Part shown: piece after piece, positions 13,722-15,083 of the stretch
How the letters are laid out: every line of letters begins with the position of its first letter
Position numbering within the stretch: the stretch's first letter is position 1
DNA from: an uncultured candidate division Zixibacteria bacterium
GTDB taxonomy: Bacteria > Zixibacteria > MSB-5A5 > GN15 > FEB-12
DNA length: 15,083 bases
Direction of reading: 5' to 3'
Assembly: GCA_913009765.1 (NCBI GenBank)
Contig: CAJVYT010000052.1
Location: forward strand, 1-15,083
Program-made: the position numbers and the translations under genes
The notes under the pieces: generated by a model
Database searches by the model: none
Told to the model about the DNA's origin: nothing
The model's input: only the letters and a program-made list of their open reading frames with translations

Positions 13722-15083
13722 TTGGATACATATTTAAGAATTTTAGGTTTCGTAAAACCGTACTGGAGAAAGATCGTTATAACTTTCCTGTTCACTGTTC
13801 TGTATGCAGTGCTAAGCGGTGTTTCTGTTTACCTCACAATCCCGCTCCTCGATACATTGTTTCAGGAATCATCGATGAAACAGCAGGTTACAACAACAAC
13901 CGTATCTCCCGCAACCGGTATTGTGCCCGGCTGGTTACAAAATATTAAAGAGGATGTTGTAAACGCTTTCAATAATTTTGTACTGAGCGGCGATAAAATG
14001 GAAATACTATTTAGAATAAGCTTGTTGATAATTATTGCTTTCTTTTTGAAAAACGTTTTCGGTTACCTGCAGGCAAATTATATGGCGTATGTTGAGTATG
14101 CTTCGATGAAAGACTTGAGGGATAAAGCGTATGAACATTTGAACAAGCTGCCGATGAGCTTCTTTAAAAAAGAGAGGGTGGGCAATTTAATTTCGCGGTT
14201 TACAAATGATGTGCAGATTATACAGGCGAGTATCTCCGCAACATTTTCAAATCTTATAAAAGAACCTCTTACAATACTTGTGTTTTTAACTATTGCACTG
14301 AGCATAAGCTGGAAGCTGACTCTATGGGCGCTTATTGTTGCACCGGTTTCAACATTTTTTATAATTTTAATCGGGAGGAAATTAAGGAAGCAGACAGGCA
14401 TATTGCAGTCGAAACTTGCAGATATAACAAGCATACTTCAGGAAACCATATCGGGTGTAAAAGTTGTAAAAGCTTTCGGCATGGAAAATTATGAAAATGA
14501 AAAGTTTAAAGATGAAACAAATAAATATTTTAAGATAGCTTTAAAGATAATCCGCATAAGAAATTCTTCTTCGCCGATTACCGAATTTCTCGGGGTTATT
14601 GTCGGTGCGGTGCTTCTTTATTACGGGGGTATTCTTGTGCTTAAAGAAGGCACGCTCAGTGCCAGTGAGTTTATGGGATTTCTTTTTGCAATATTCCAGA
14701 TGATCCCGCCGATTAAGGAACTCGGCAGCGTGAATAACCGCATTCAGGAAGCGAGCGCTGCTGCCGATAGAATATTTTCTATTATGGATATTGAACCGGG
14801 AATTATAGACAGGGGCGGGTCTATCGAGCTGAAAGAATTTAAAGACAATATTATCTTTGAAAATGTTAGCTTCTACTACGATGACTCGAATGAAATAATA
14901 CTTAATGATGTTAGCTTCGAAGTTAAACGGGGAGAAATATTGGCACTTGTCGGACCGAGCGGCGGCGGTAAATCTACCCTCGTCGATCTTGTTCCGAGAT
15001 TTTACGACCCTACTGCCGGCAGAATTCTGATCGATAATTATGACATTAAAGATGTGAAGATAGATTCCCTCAGGAGAATGATG
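13722..15083 (+). CDS. msbA: MsbA-like ABC exporter, N-terminal part (lipid A/lipid flippase type)
   Basis: This is an inner-membrane ABC half-transporter with a fused membrane domain and ATPase, cut by the window edge after 454 residues (typical length about 580-620). The membrane domain covers about 1-325 with six helices. It contains the family motif FFKKERVGNLISRFTNDV and the coupling-helix region LQETISGVKVVKAFGME. The ATPase begins with IIFENVSFYYDD. Walker A is GPSGGGKST (residues 411-419; 14952-14978), followed by LVPRFYDPTAGRILID. The Q-loop, signature motif and Walker B lie beyond the window. The frame is open from the TAA at 13707, and the first usable start is TTG at 13722, giving LDTYLRILGFVKPYW. 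No Shine-Dalgarno is clear. An ATG at 13712 is out of frame and stops after two codons. MsbA-type proteins flip lipid A or similar lipids; other lipid or drug substrates are possible. Confidence 0.88.
   Translation, partial: MDTYLRILGFVKPYWRKIVITFLFTVLYAVLSGVSVYLTIPLLDTLFQESSMKQQVTTTTVSPATGIVPGWLQNIKEDVVNAFNNFVLSGDKMEILFRISLLIIIAFFLKNVFGYLQANYMAYVEYASMKDLRDKAYEHLNKLPMSFFKKERVGNLISRFTNDVQIIQASISATFSNLIKEPLTILVFLTIALSISWKLTLWALIVAPVSTFFIILIGRKLRKQTGILQSKLADITSILQETISGVKVVKAFGMENYENEKFKDETNKYFKIALKIIRIRNSSSPITEFLGVIVGAVLLYYGGILVLKEGTLSASEFMGFLFAIFQMIPPIKELGSVNNRIQEASAAADRIFSIMDIEPGIIDRGGSIELKEFKDNIIFENVSFYYDDSNEIILNDVSFEVKRGEILALVGPSGGGKSTLVDLVPRFYDPTAGRILIDNYDIKDVKIDSLRRMM

Noticed and set aside
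14078..14434. A 118-codon open frame antisense to the msbA-like gene
   Set aside because: It overlaps a clear ABC exporter membrane domain and has no features of its own.

Overview
The window looks like one end of a metagenome-assembled contig. It carries untrimmed Illumina library sequence at its 5' edge and, very probably, a chimeric join near its 3' end. Bases 1-117 are not biological: a T-rich low-complexity run (about 1-59) and then a 58-base match, with one mismatch, to the Illumina P5/TruSeq universal adapter (60-117). Genomic sequence starts at 118, inside nuoM.

Region A (118 to about 12,120) is AT-rich DNA from a diderm bacterium. I would place it tentatively in the FCB group, Zixibacteria-like. 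The reasons are a secreted subtilase ending in a dockerin of the GDxNxxxxINxSDLVxxxxYMF type without other cellulosome parts, an FeS-type PurF, and the complex I genes. Layout: the end of nuoM, a small glutaredoxin-like gene overlapping it, then nuoN (all +). Next, on the minus strand, come a TTG-started S8 protease with a good sigma70-type promoter, and purF with its own promoter. Then a plus-strand GAF + HisKA protein that lacks a kinase ATPase domain. Then a minus-strand pair: an FAD-dependent amine/amino-acid oxidase with a palindromic operator candidate at its promoter, followed by a His-rich secreted helical protein. Last, a plus-strand CLC chloride transporter with two CBS domains and the first half of a PqqD-M50 membrane metalloprotease.

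Region B (about 12,130 to 15,083) is a tight plus-strand operon: the C-terminal half of a compact site-2-protease-type M50 peptidase, a possible lipoprotein overlapping it by 8 bases, and an MsbA-like lipid A/lipid exporter that runs off the window. Arginine codon use changes sharply: AGG is absent from the CLC gene and from the first half of the M50 gene but is common in everything downstream. The M50 protein also changes subfamily at its HExxH motif. I read this as two genomes joined by the assembler inside a conserved motif. A genuine gene fusion with acquired DNA is the less likely alternative.

The genes of region A do not form one pathway: respiration (nuoMN), secreted proteolysis, purine synthesis (purF), signalling, oxidase plus secreted protein, and anion transport each stand alone. 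I found no rRNA, tRNA, CRISPR array, insertion sequence or prophage. No intergenic stretch exceeds 300 bases; the longest is 6506-6794. I do not see a convincing new multi-gene system. The most useful observations are the adapter, the chimeric M50 gene and a few unusual single proteins.
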